Shown here: positions 1-5,448 of the stretch, piece by piece
Layout of the letters: every line of letters starts with the position of its first letter
Numbering within the stretch: position 1 is the stretch's first letter
NCBI GenBank assembly: GCA_030743445.1
Contig: JASLSL010000295.1
Span: 1-7,948, forward strand
Direction of reading: 5' to 3'
From: Alphaproteobacteria bacterium
Lineage (GTDB): Bacteria; Pseudomonadota; Alphaproteobacteria; UBA8366
DNA length: 7,948 bases
Notes under the pieces: generated by a model
What the model saw: the letters and a program-made list of their open reading frames with translations, nothing else
Told to the model about the DNA's origin: nothing
Database searches by the model: none
Translations under genes and position numbers: made by a program

Positions 1-86
1 TCGAACAGCGCCGCCGCCCCCTTGTCGCGGAAAAACAGCCGCCAGGCGCCGTAGAACCCCTCGAACGCTTCCTGCCTACTAATCAT
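1..86 (-). CDS. Unidentified protein, N-terminal 28 residues only (gene runs off the window)
   Basis: An ATG at 86-84 overlaps the dapE stop codon in an ATGA arrangement, and the frame stays open to the window edge. The visible protein starts MISRQEAFEGFYGAWRLFFR and continues to residue 28 with a basic and then alanine-rich stretch. The 4-nt overlap is typical of translationally coupled genes, so this is probably the next gene of the dapD-dapE operon. The FYGAWRLFFRDKGAAALF stretch loosely recalls small membrane-associated proteins encoded beside dapE in some Rhodospirillales. That is an impression from memory, not an identification. No catalytic motif can be seen in so short a piece and I assign no function. 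Confidence 0.6.
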   Translation of the reverse strand, partial: MISRQEAFEGFYGAWRLFFRDKGAAALF

Positions 87-1237
87 GGGTTCTTGAAATA
101 GCCTTCCAGCACCGCCTGGTAAATATCCGTGAGGCGGCGGATGTCGTCGACCCGGGCGCGCTCGTCGACCTTGTGCATGGTCTCGCCGACCATGCCGAAC
201 TCGGCGACCGGGCAGTAATCCTTGATGAACCGCGCGTCCGACGTGCCGCCGGTGGTGTTGAACTCGGGCCGCCGGCCGAGCACCGCCTCCACACTGTCGG
301 CGATCAGGTCCGAGAGCGGGCCCGGTGGATGGAGGAACGATTCGCCGCTGACCCGGATCGCGATGTCGTAGTTCTCCGCCCCGCCGGCGGCGTTATCCAG
401 GGTCTCGCCGATCCAGCCGATCAGGGTCACGGAGCTATGGAGGTCGTTGAACCGGATGTTGAACCGGGCCTCGGCGGCGCCCGGGATCAGGTTCTCGGTC
501 GGGTTGCCGATGTCGATGCTGGTGACCTGCAGGCTCGAGGGCTGGAAGTGCTCGTTGCCTTCGTCGAGCGACTCTGCGGTCAAGGCGCCGAGCATCCGGA
601 CAAGGCGATGCGCCGCGTTGTCGGCGAGCCCGGGGTAGGCGACGTGGCCCTGGGTTCCCTTGACCGTGAGGATCGCATTGAGGCTGCCGCGGCGGCCGAT
701 CTTGACGGTCTCGCCGAGCTCGCTCGGGTTGGTCGGCTCGCCGACCAGGCAGGCGTCGAGCTTCTCGCCGCGCGCCTGGAGCCAATCGAGCACCTTCCTG
801 GTGCCGTTGATCGCCGGGCCTTCCTCGTCGCCGGTGATGAGGAAGCTGATCGAACCTTCGATCGGCCCCGCCGCCAACACCCGCTCGACGGCGGCGACGA
901 AGGCGGCGATCCCGCCCTTCATGTCCGAGGCGCCGCGGCCGTAGAGCTCGCCATGGCGGATCTCGGCGGCGAACGGGTCGGCCGACCAGTCGTCGAGCGG
1001 CCCGGTCGGCACCACGTCGGTGTGCCCGGCGTAGCAGAAGTTGGGCCCGTCCTCGCCGATCCGGGCGTAGAGGTTCTTCACGTCCGGCGTGCCGTCTTGC
1101 CTGAACTCCAGCGGATGGCAGGTGAAGCCGAGCCCCTCCAGCGCCCGCTGCAGGACCCCCAGCGCGCCGCCGTCCTCGGGCGTCACGCTGGCGCAGCGGA
1201 TCAAGTCCTGGGCGAACTCGACCGGGTCGATGGCCAC
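83..1237 (-). CDS. dapE: Succinyl-diaminopimelate desuccinylase DapE
   Basis: This cytoplasmic M20-family dinuclear zinc hydrolase cleaves N-succinyl-LL-2,6-diaminopimelate to LL-diaminopimelate and succinate, in the succinylase branch of lysine and peptidoglycan-precursor synthesis. The 384-residue length is normal for the family. Expected metal ligands and catalytic residues are visible: H72 and catalytic D74 in AGHTDVVP, bridging D105 in GRGASDMKGG, the general-base/ligand pair E138-E139 in GDEEGP, E167 in VGEPT, and H355 in GETMHKVDE near the C-terminus. These residue roles are transferred by analogy with H. influenzae DapE. The start is GTG (1237-1235), with GGAG about 10 nt upstream. 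The gene begins 4 nt after the GFA-family reading frame and its stop overlaps the next gene by ATGA, so it lies inside an operon headed by dapD. Nothing in the protein looks damaged. Confidence 0.97.
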   Translation of the reverse strand: MAIDPVEFAQDLIRCASVTPEDGGALGVLQRALEGLGFTCHPLEFRQDGTPDVKNLYARIGEDGPNFCYAGHTDVVPTGPLDDWSADPFAAEIRHGELYGRGASDMKGGIAAFVAAVERVLAAGPIEGSISFLITGDEEGPAINGTRKVLDWLQARGEKLDACLVGEPTNPSELGETVKIGRRGSLNAILTVKGTQGHVAYPGLADNAAHRLVRMLGALTAESLDEGNEHFQPSSLQVTSIDIGNPTENLIPGAAEARFNIRFNDLHSSVTLIGWIGETLDNAAGGAENYDIAIRVSGESFLHPPGPLSDLIADSVEAVLGRRPEFNTTGGTSDARFIKDYCPVAEFGMVGETMHKVDERARVDDIRRLTDIYQAVLEGYFKNP

Positions 1238-1241
1238 GGCC

Positions 1242-1655
1242 TCAGTTCTCCGCCGGGGCCAGGCCGGTCGTCGGGAAGCGCGGCAGGCTGTCCTCGACCT
1301 CGAGCCACGGCAGGTGTTCGTCCCAGTAGACGTGGCGCTCGGGCGTCACTGACGCCGGATCGTCGAGGGTGGCGGCCATCAAGTGTACTTCGTCCGGCCA
1401 TCGTTCACCTTCGTATGTCAGCGACGTGCCGCAGGTCGGGCAGAAGCCGCGGCGCACGCCCGACGACGAGGCGTGGTAGGCGGGCTCGTCCTCGGGCCAG
1501 GCGACCGAGCCGCGTTCGTAGCCGGCCCAGGTGACCATCGGCGCGCCCGCGCCCCGGCGACAACTCTCGCAGTGGCAATGGGCGACTCAGCGGGGCTCGC
1601 CATTCGCCTGGTAGCGGACGCGGCCGCACAGACATCCTCCGGTCCGGCTAGTCAT
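1242..1655 (-). pseudogene. GFA-family (CENP-V/formaldehyde-activating fold) protein, interrupted by in-frame TGA
   Basis: Read from an ATG at 1655-1653, the frame encodes a 137-codon GFA-family protein interrupted at codon 23 by TGA (1587-1589 on the plus strand as tca). Before the stop is MTSRTGGCLCGRVRYQANGEPR. After it comes VAHCHCESCRRGAGAPMVTW and the rest of the domain. The family's zinc-site cysteines are all present on the two sides: C8 and C10 (CLC), C27, C29 and C32 (CHCESC), and C72 and C75 (FCPTC). Relatives often carry a large hydrophobic residue, commonly Trp or Leu, at the interrupted position, so a TGG-to-TGA change is the simplest explanation. Translation could restart at the ATG at 1538 to give 98 residues, but that product would lack five of the seven cysteines and no clear ribosome-binding site precedes it. 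The gene starts 12 nt after dapD and ends 4 nt before dapE. GFA proteins are mostly uncharacterised, with a few linked to glutathione/formaldehyde adducts, so substrate is unknown. A sequencing error is possible. Confidence 0.8.
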
Positions 1656-1667
1656 GGTTGTTCCGGC

Positions 1668-2504
1668 TCAGTCGCGCAGCAGCTCGTTGATCGAGGTCTT
1701 GGCCCGGGTCTGTTCGTCGACCCGCTTGACGATGACGCAGCAATAGAGGTTCGGCCCGCCCTTGTCGCTCGGCATCGAGCCCGGCACGACGACCGAGTAG
1801 GCCGGCACCCGGCCCATATGGACCTCGCCGGTCTCGCGGTCGACGATCTTGGTCGACTGGCCGATGTAGCAGCCCATCGCCAAGACGGCACCCTCTTCGA
1901 CGATCACGCCCTCGGCGACCTCGGAGCGCGCGCCGATGAAGCAGTTGTCCTCGATGATCACCGGGTCGGCCTGCAGCGGCTCCAGCACGCCGCCGATGCC
2001 GACCCCGCCCGACAGGTGGCAGTTCTTGCCGATCTGGGCGCACGACCCGACCGTCGTCCAGGTGTCGACCATGGTGCCGGAATCGACATAGGCGCCGAGG
2101 TTCACGAAGCTCGGCATCAGGATCACGCTCGGCGCGATATAGGCCGAGTGGCGCACCACCGAGCCCGGCACGCTGCGGAACCCGGCCTGGCGGAACTGGT
2201 CGGCGTTCCAGCCCTGGGTCTTGAGATCGACCTTGTCCCACCAGAGCGCGCCGTCGGCCCCGCCCTTCATCGCCCACATGTCGTTGAGCCGGAACGACAG
2301 CAGCACCGCCTTCTTGAGCCACTGGTTGACGGTCCAGCCCCCATCTCCACCGTCTACGTCCTTCTCGGCGACCCGGGCCTCGCCGCCGTCGAGCAGGTTG
2401 AGCGCCATCTCGACCGCCGCCCGGACCGCGCCCTTGGTGTTGGTGTCGACCGCATCGCGGTCTTCCCAGGCGGCCTCGACCGTCGCTTGAAGATCGGCTG
2501 TCAT
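1668..2504 (-). CDS. dapD: 2,3,4,5-tetrahydropyridine-2,6-dicarboxylate N-succinyltransferase DapD
   Basis: DapD transfers the succinyl group of succinyl-CoA to tetrahydrodipicolinate, the first committed step of the succinylase route to diaminopimelate. It acts in the cytoplasm as a trimer. The 278-residue length is close to E. coli DapD (274). The N-terminal third is helical, and from about residue 120 the sequence becomes a left-handed beta-helix of hexapeptide repeats. The family signature is clear: NLGAYVDSGTMVDTWTTVGS (135-154), with D141 at the position of the E. coli catalytic aspartate, then SGGVGIGGVLEPLQA (165-179) and IIEDNCFIGARSEV (183-196). The C-terminus SINELLRD is also typical. 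The ATG at 2504-2502 fits the family N-terminus. The ribosome-binding signal is poor: a GAGGGGG run lies about 11 nt upstream. It is the first gene of the dapD-GFA-dapE group, and the proposed promoter lies in the 5' region. Confidence 0.97.
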   Translation of the reverse strand: MTADLQATVEAAWEDRDAVDTNTKGAVRAAVEMALNLLDGGEARVAEKDVDGGDGGWTVNQWLKKAVLLSFRLNDMWAMKGGADGALWWDKVDLKTQGWNADQFRQAGFRSVPGSVVRHSAYIAPSVILMPSFVNLGAYVDSGTMVDTWTTVGSCAQIGKNCHLSGGVGIGGVLEPLQADPVIIEDNCFIGARSEVAEGVIVEEGAVLAMGCYIGQSTKIVDRETGEVHMGRVPAYSVVVPGSMPSDKGGPNLYCCVIVKRVDEQTRAKTSINELLRD

Positions 2505-2554
2505 CGCGTGATCGGCCCCCTCGGCCCGGCTCTATCCGCTTGAAAACGGCGGCG

Positions 2555-2583
2555 ACTCTCGGTCACCGACGGGCGGGTGTCAA
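2555..2583 (-). promoter_or_regulatory. Candidate sigma-70-type promoter for dapD
   Basis: On the minus strand a perfect TTGACA -35 hexamer (2583-2578) is followed, after a 17-nt spacer, by GAGAGT (2560-2555), which matches the -10 consensus at only three of six positions. Weak -10 boxes are common in high-G+C alphaproteobacteria. Transcription would start near 2548, giving a leader of about 44 nt before the dapD ATG. The location is sensible because dapD is cut off from the upstream minus-strand genes by the plus-strand GIY-YIG gene and its repeats. No operator or riboswitch-like structure was recognised in the leader. Confidence 0.4.
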
Positions 2584-2615
2584 GCGGGGGCGGGTCATGG
2601 AACCATTATCAAATT

Positions 2616-2744
2616 ACGTCATCCAGGACGGCCGAAGGCCGATCCGGGACCCAGTCCAGAGTACCCACAAACAATTCGAACGGTTCGCGAATTTTCCGGA
2701 ATGGGTCCCGGGTCTCGCCCTATCGGGCTCGCCCGGGATGACGT
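2616..2744. repeat. Two-armed palindromic intergenic repeat (REPIN-like doublet)
   Basis: The outer ends are a perfect 9-bp inverted repeat, ACGTCATCC at 2616-2624 and GGATGACGT at 2736-2744. The inner ends of the arms are a perfect 10-bp inverted repeat, CCGGGACCCA at 2644-2653 and TGGGTCCCGG at 2702-2711. Each arm has its own small hairpin: CGGCC-GAA-GGCCG at 2629-2641, extended by GGA/TCC with one bulged A, and GCCC-tatc-GGGC at 2717-2728. The arms are separated by about 48 nt of AT-richer sequence. Two inverted copies of a roughly 40-nt palindromic unit is the layout of REP doublets (BIMEs/REPINs). I see no open reading frame of its own and no obvious target-site duplication. It could act as a transcription-stopping or RNA-stabilising structure, but its lack of a U-tract argues against a standard terminator. 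Confidence 0.8.
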
Positions 2745-2791
2745 CTAAGATAGTTTGAAGAAATTTGCCCTCAGACGTGCATATCGAAGGC

Positions 2792-3085
2792 ATGGTTAAT
2801 GTTAGTTACGTTTACATCCTTGTAAGCAAGAAGGGCGGCACGCTGTATGTCGGCGTCACCACTGATCTTGCAGGCAGGGTATGGCAGCACAAAACAGGTG
2901 AATTACGCGGGTTTACTTCAAGGTATGGAGTGAAACGTTTGGTCTATTACGAGGCTCATGGCAGCGTCGAAAGTGCGATCACACGTGAGAAATCGCTAAG
3001 ACGCTGGCGGGGAAAATGGAAACTCCAGTTGATCGAGCGAGACAATCCCGATTGGCGGAATCTAAACCGGGAAATTATTAAGTAG
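2792..3085 (+). CDS. Small GIY-YIG nuclease family protein
   Basis: This 97-residue protein is a stand-alone GIY-YIG domain of the UvrC-N-terminal-like/YhbQ-like kind, a family that often occurs as several copies in alphaproteobacterial genomes. The visible core is YVYILVSKKGGTLYVGVTTD, where VYI and YVG replace the canonical GIY and YIG. It contains Y8 and Y19, then R29 and H33 in DLAGRVWQHK, and the presumed metal-binding E66 in ITREKSLRRW. The C-terminus LIERDNPDWRNLNREI is typical of this subgroup. All expected catalytic positions are kept, so it may be an active nuclease, but cellular role and DNA target are unknown. I chose ATG 2792 because it puts the start just before the conserved YVYIL strand. 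GAAGG lies only 1 nt upstream, and an in-frame TTG at 2765 is an alternative adding nine residues. It is the only plus-strand gene. Its first 80 bases after 2800 are about half G+C (42 of 80 by hand count), clearly below its neighbours, and palindromic repeats flank it on both sides. Confidence 0.88.
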   Translation: MVNVSYVYILVSKKGGTLYVGVTTDLAGRVWQHKTGELRGFTSRYGVKRLVYYEAHGSVESAITREKSLRRWRGKWKLQLIERDNPDWRNLNREIIK

Positions 3086-3105
3086 GTCTCCTCCAGTTCC
3101 GTCTA

Positions 3106-3128
3106 GCGAGGCCTTGCCCGGGATGACG
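3106..3128. repeat. Degenerate single arm of the palindromic repeat, 3' of the GIY-YIG gene
   Basis: GCCCGGGATGACG at 3116-3128 is identical to 2731-2743 at the outer end of the right arm of the upstream repeat, and in the same orientation. The preceding GCGAGGCCTT is a diverged version of that arm's hairpin part, and GTTCCGTCTAGCGA just before may be the remnant of its inner end (GTCCCGGGTCTCGC in the intact arm). No partner arm is visible. The unit fills the 44 nt between the GIY-YIG stop codon and the convergent stop codon of the HAD gene, ending one base before the latter. Confidence 0.65.
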
Positions 3129-3129
3129 A

Positions 3130-3810
3130 TCAGGAACTGGGCGCGGCCACGCCGTCGAGCCAGGCGACCAGGTCCTCGGTGACGTGGTGGATGTGCGGGC
3201 CGTCCTTGTCGCCGCGTTGGATGCGGCGCTCGCTGCGGACCCAGACGGTGGTCATGCCGACCTCGTGCGCCGGCTCCAGGTTGCGGGCGATGTCCTCGAC
3301 CATCACGGCCGAGGTCGGATCGACCGCGAAATGGTCGAGCATAGCCTGCAGCGGCTCCGGCTTCGGCTTCGGCCGGTAGCCGGCCTCGACGATGTCGAAC
3401 ACGCCCTCGAAATGGCGAGCGACGCCGAGCCGGTCCATGACCCGCTCGGCGTGGTCGGTCGGACCGTTGGTGTAAATCACTTTGCGTGCGTCGAGCCGGG
3501 CGAGCGCCTGGTCCAACGTTGGGCTCGGGTCAAGCACCGTGAGGTCGATATCGTGCACGTAGTCGAGGAACGCGCCGGGCTCCAGGCCGTGCTCGGTCAT
3601 CAACCCGGTCAACGTCGTGCCGTGACTGCGGAAATACCGTTTCTGCAGCTTCTTGGCATGGGCGACCTCGATGCCGAGGAAGTCGCTGATGAACTCGCCC
3701 ATCTTGACGTCGATCTGCTGGAACAGCTCGCTGTCGGCCGGATAGAGCGTGTTGTCGAGGTCGAAGACCCAGGTCTCCACGGAGTCGAGCGGGAAGCCGT
3801 CGGCGGACAT
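3130..3810 (-). CDS. HAD-superfamily pyrimidine 5'-nucleotidase-like phosphatase
   Basis: This 226-residue protein carries all four HAD phosphatase motifs. Motif I is FDLDNT with nucleophile D17 and acid/base D19. Motif II is IYTNGP with T114-N115. Motif III is the lysine in YRPKPKPEP (K148 or K150). Motif IV is VMVEDIARNL with E172-D173. The helical cap between motifs I and II (about 24-95) and the DLDNTLYP/EDIARNLEPA wording match the SDT1/pyr-5-nucleotidase subgroup, which dephosphorylates pyrimidine nucleotides and related phosphates. The true substrate cannot be read from sequence. No signal peptide is visible, so it should be cytoplasmic. The ATG at 3810 has a GAGGG ribosome-binding site 4 nt upstream that overlaps the argB stop codon, and only 7 nt separate the genes, so the two are probably co-translated. 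It is the last gene of the right-hand block and ends next to the repeat arm. Confidence 0.9.
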   Translation of the reverse strand: MSADGFPLDSVETWVFDLDNTLYPADSELFQQIDVKMGEFISDFLGIEVAHAKKLQKRYFRSHGTTLTGLMTEHGLEPGAFLDYVHDIDLTVLDPSPTLDQALARLDARKVIYTNGPTDHAERVMDRLGVARHFEGVFDIVEAGYRPKPKPEPLQAMLDHFAVDPTSAVMVEDIARNLEPAHEVGMTTVWVRSERRIQRGDKDGPHIHHVTEDLVAWLDGVAAPSS

Positions 3811-3817
3811 CGATCCC

Positions 3818-4741
3818 TCAGCCGCGGCGGATCAGGGTGCCCGAGCCGTGCTCGGTGAAGAGTTCGAGCAGCACCCCGTGCGGCGCCCGTCCGTCGATGA
3901 TGACCGCGGCCTCGACACCCTGGTTGAGGGCGGCGATGCAGGTCTCGACCTTGGGGATCATGCCGCCCTCCAGCGTGCCGTCGCCGAGCGCCGCCTTGGC
4001 CTCGTCGATCGACATCTCGGAGATCAGCTCGCCCGACTTGTCCAGGACGCCCTCGACGTCGGTCAGCAGCAGCAGCCGCGAGGCGTCGAGCGCGCCGGCG
4101 ATGGCGCCGGCCACGGTGTCGGCGTTGACGTTGTAGGTCTCGCCCGCCTCGTCGAGGCCGATCGGCGCGATCACCGGGATCACGTCTGTGTCGCGCAACA
4201 CCTCGATGATTCGCGGGTCGATCCGCTCGGGCTCGCCGACGAAGCCGAGGTCGACCACCTTCTCGATGTTGGAGTCCGGATCGCGCGTGGTGCGGGTCAG
4301 CTTGGTGACCCGCATCAGGCCGCCGTCCTTGCCCGACATGCCGATGGCGCGGCCGCCGGCGGCCGAGATCTGGGCGACGATCTCCTTGTTGATCTTGCCC
4401 GAGAGCACCATCTCGACGACGCCGACCGCCTCCGCGTCGGTCACCCGCAAGCCGTCGACGAACTCGCTCTTGAGCTTCAGGCGCTCCAGCATCTCGCCGA
4501 TCTGCGGGCCGCCGCCATGGACCACGACCACGTCGACGCCGACCTGGCGCAGCAGCACCACGTCGCGCGCGAAGGCGGCGGCGAGCTCGTCGTCGCCCAT
4601 CGCCGCCCCGCCGTACTTGACGACCAACGTCGTGCCCGCGTGGCGGCGCATGAAGGGCAGCGCCTCGGTCAGGACATGCGCCTGTGCGAGCCAATCCTTG
4701 CGCCGTTTTCTCGTCGCGTCGTCCATCGGTCCGAATTCCAT
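3818..4741 (-). CDS. argB: N-acetylglutamate kinase ArgB
   Basis: ArgB phosphorylates N-acetyl-L-glutamate with ATP, the second step of arginine synthesis, in the cytoplasm. The amino-acid-kinase fold is complete in 307 residues: VVKYGGAAMG with K42, the nucleotide-phosphate loop VVHGGGPQI (74-81), GLRVTD with substrate-binding R99, NVNADTVAGAIAGAL (204-218), LLLLTDVEGV (223-232), and GGMIPKVE with K264. The N-terminal extension of about 35 residues before the first strand, which the shorter E. coli enzyme lacks, and the C-terminal EHGSGTLI (297-304) are features of arginine-inhibited hexameric enzymes. Feedback inhibition by arginine is therefore likely but inferred. The start is uncertain by five codons: the ATG at 4741 has no good ribosome-binding site and the in-frame ATG at 4726 is an alternative. 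It lies 41 nt after engB and 7 nt before the HAD gene. Confidence 0.97.
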   Translation of the reverse strand: MEFGPMDDATRKRRKDWLAQAHVLTEALPFMRRHAGTTLVVKYGGAAMGDDELAAAFARDVVLLRQVGVDVVVVHGGGPQIGEMLERLKLKSEFVDGLRVTDAEAVGVVEMVLSGKINKEIVAQISAAGGRAIGMSGKDGGLMRVTKLTRTTRDPDSNIEKVVDLGFVGEPERIDPRIIEVLRDTDVIPVIAPIGLDEAGETYNVNADTVAGAIAGALDASRLLLLTDVEGVLDKSGELISEMSIDEAKAALGDGTLEGGMIPKVETCIAALNQGVEAAVIIDGRAPHGVLLELFTEHGSGTLIRRG

Positions 4742-4782
4742 CCGCGAAGGGCGCGGACTTTAACCCAAAGCCTTATGCGTTG

Positions 4783-5448
4783 CTAGCCGGGCGCCGCGAG
4801 GGCCGCGATTTCGGCGCGCAGCGTCTCGATCCCATGGCTCTTGCGGGCGCTCGAGGCGGCGACCCGGGTCAGCGCGGCGGCGCGGGTCCCGGCCTCGGCC
4901 TCGACCTCGGCGATCCGGGCCTCGAGCTCGCCCGCCTTGACCTTGTCGACCTTGGTCAGCACCACCCGGTAGGGCACCGCCGCGGTCTCGAGCAAGTCCA
5001 TCAGCTCGCGGTCCGAGTCCTTCAACCCGTGGCGGCCGTCGACCAGGAGGTAGAGCCGGCGCAGCGTCGCTCGGCCGGCCAAGTATTGCCGCGCCAGCGC
5101 CGTCCACGCCGCGATATCGCTTTTCGAGGCGCGGGCGTAGCCGTAGCCCGGCAGATCGACCAGGGTCAGTCTTCCGTCGAGGTCGAAGAAGTTGAGCTGG
5201 CGCGTGCGGCCCGGCGTGTTCGAGGTTCGGGCGAGCGCCTTGCGGCCGGTCAGTGCATTCAAGAGGCTCGACTTGCCGACGTTGGAGCGCCCGGCGAAGG
5301 CGATCTCGGGCAAACCCAAGGGCGGCAGTTGCGCCGCCTCGGCGACGCTGAGAACGAATTCCGCCGGGCGGGCGAACAGCAGGCGTCCGGCCTCGATCGC
5401 CGCGGCGTCGAATTCGCCGGACTCCGAAGCGTCCGGGGCGGCGGTCAA
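4783..5448 (-). CDS. engB: Ribosome biogenesis GTPase EngB (YihA/YsxC)
   Basis: EngB is a TrmE-Era-EngA-EngB-Septin-like GTPase needed for assembly of the large ribosomal subunit. In the 221-residue form starting at TTG 5448, the G motifs appear in order: G1 GRSNVGKS (53-60), G2 around TPGRTRQLNFF (78-88), G3 DLPGYG (98-103), G4 TKVDK (165-169) and G5 SSAR (199-202). The EAGRLLFARPAEFVLSVA N-terminus is normal for the family. The TTG overlaps the yidC stop as TTGA, which gives an ordinary length and tight coupling. An in-frame ATG at 5493-5491 would add 15 residues encoded inside yidC and also lacks a good ribosome-binding site, so the start is not settled. The stop is TAG. The open frame continues further upstream through yidC, but that part is only the shadow of yidC. 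Confidence 0.93.
   Translation of the reverse strand: MTAAPDASESGEFDAAAIEAGRLLFARPAEFVLSVAEAAQLPPLGLPEIAFAGRSNVGKSSLLNALTGRKALARTSNTPGRTRQLNFFDLDGRLTLVDLPGYGYARASKSDIAAWTALARQYLAGRATLRRLYLLVDGRHGLKDSDRELMDLLETAAVPYRVVLTKVDKVKAGELEARIAEVEAEAGTRAAALTRVAASSARKSHGIETLRAEIAALAAPG

Noticed and set aside
407..411. YidC K409 in place of E. coli R366 as a novel insertase variant (residue numbers, gene at 5445-7268)
   Set aside because: Lysine keeps the positive charge and, as far as I recall, is common in alphaproteobacterial YidC, so it is a lineage trait rather than a novelty.
173..1534. A 453-codon open frame on the plus strand opposite dapE and the GFA gene
   Set aside because: It is antisense to genes with complete family motifs, its composition (Ala, Arg, Gly, Asp rich) is that of a high-G+C shadow frame, and it shows no domain.
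1587..1589. The in-frame TGA as a selenocysteine codon
   Set aside because: The position is not one of the cysteine ligands, relatives usually have a hydrophobic residue there, and I see no clear stem-loop directly after the TGA that would serve as a bacterial SECIS element.
1383..2543. A 386-codon plus-strand frame opposite dapD
   Set aside because: Shadow of dapD with low-complexity Arg/Ala/Asp-rich sequence. It also runs across the GFA region and the dapD 5' region without any recognisable start context.
2540..2758. A 72-codon plus-strand frame across the palindromic repeat
   Set aside because: It consists mainly of repeat sequence, has no protein-like pattern and covers the proposed dapD promoter.
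2755..2784. Possible promoter for the GIY-YIG gene (TTGAAG followed by a CATAT-like box)
   Set aside because: The spacing is 18-19 nt, the -10 match is weak, and transcription would start almost at the ATG. Not strong enough to list.
4742..4782. Terminator between engB and argB
   Set aside because: The 41-nt gap has no stable stem followed by a U-tract on the minus strand.
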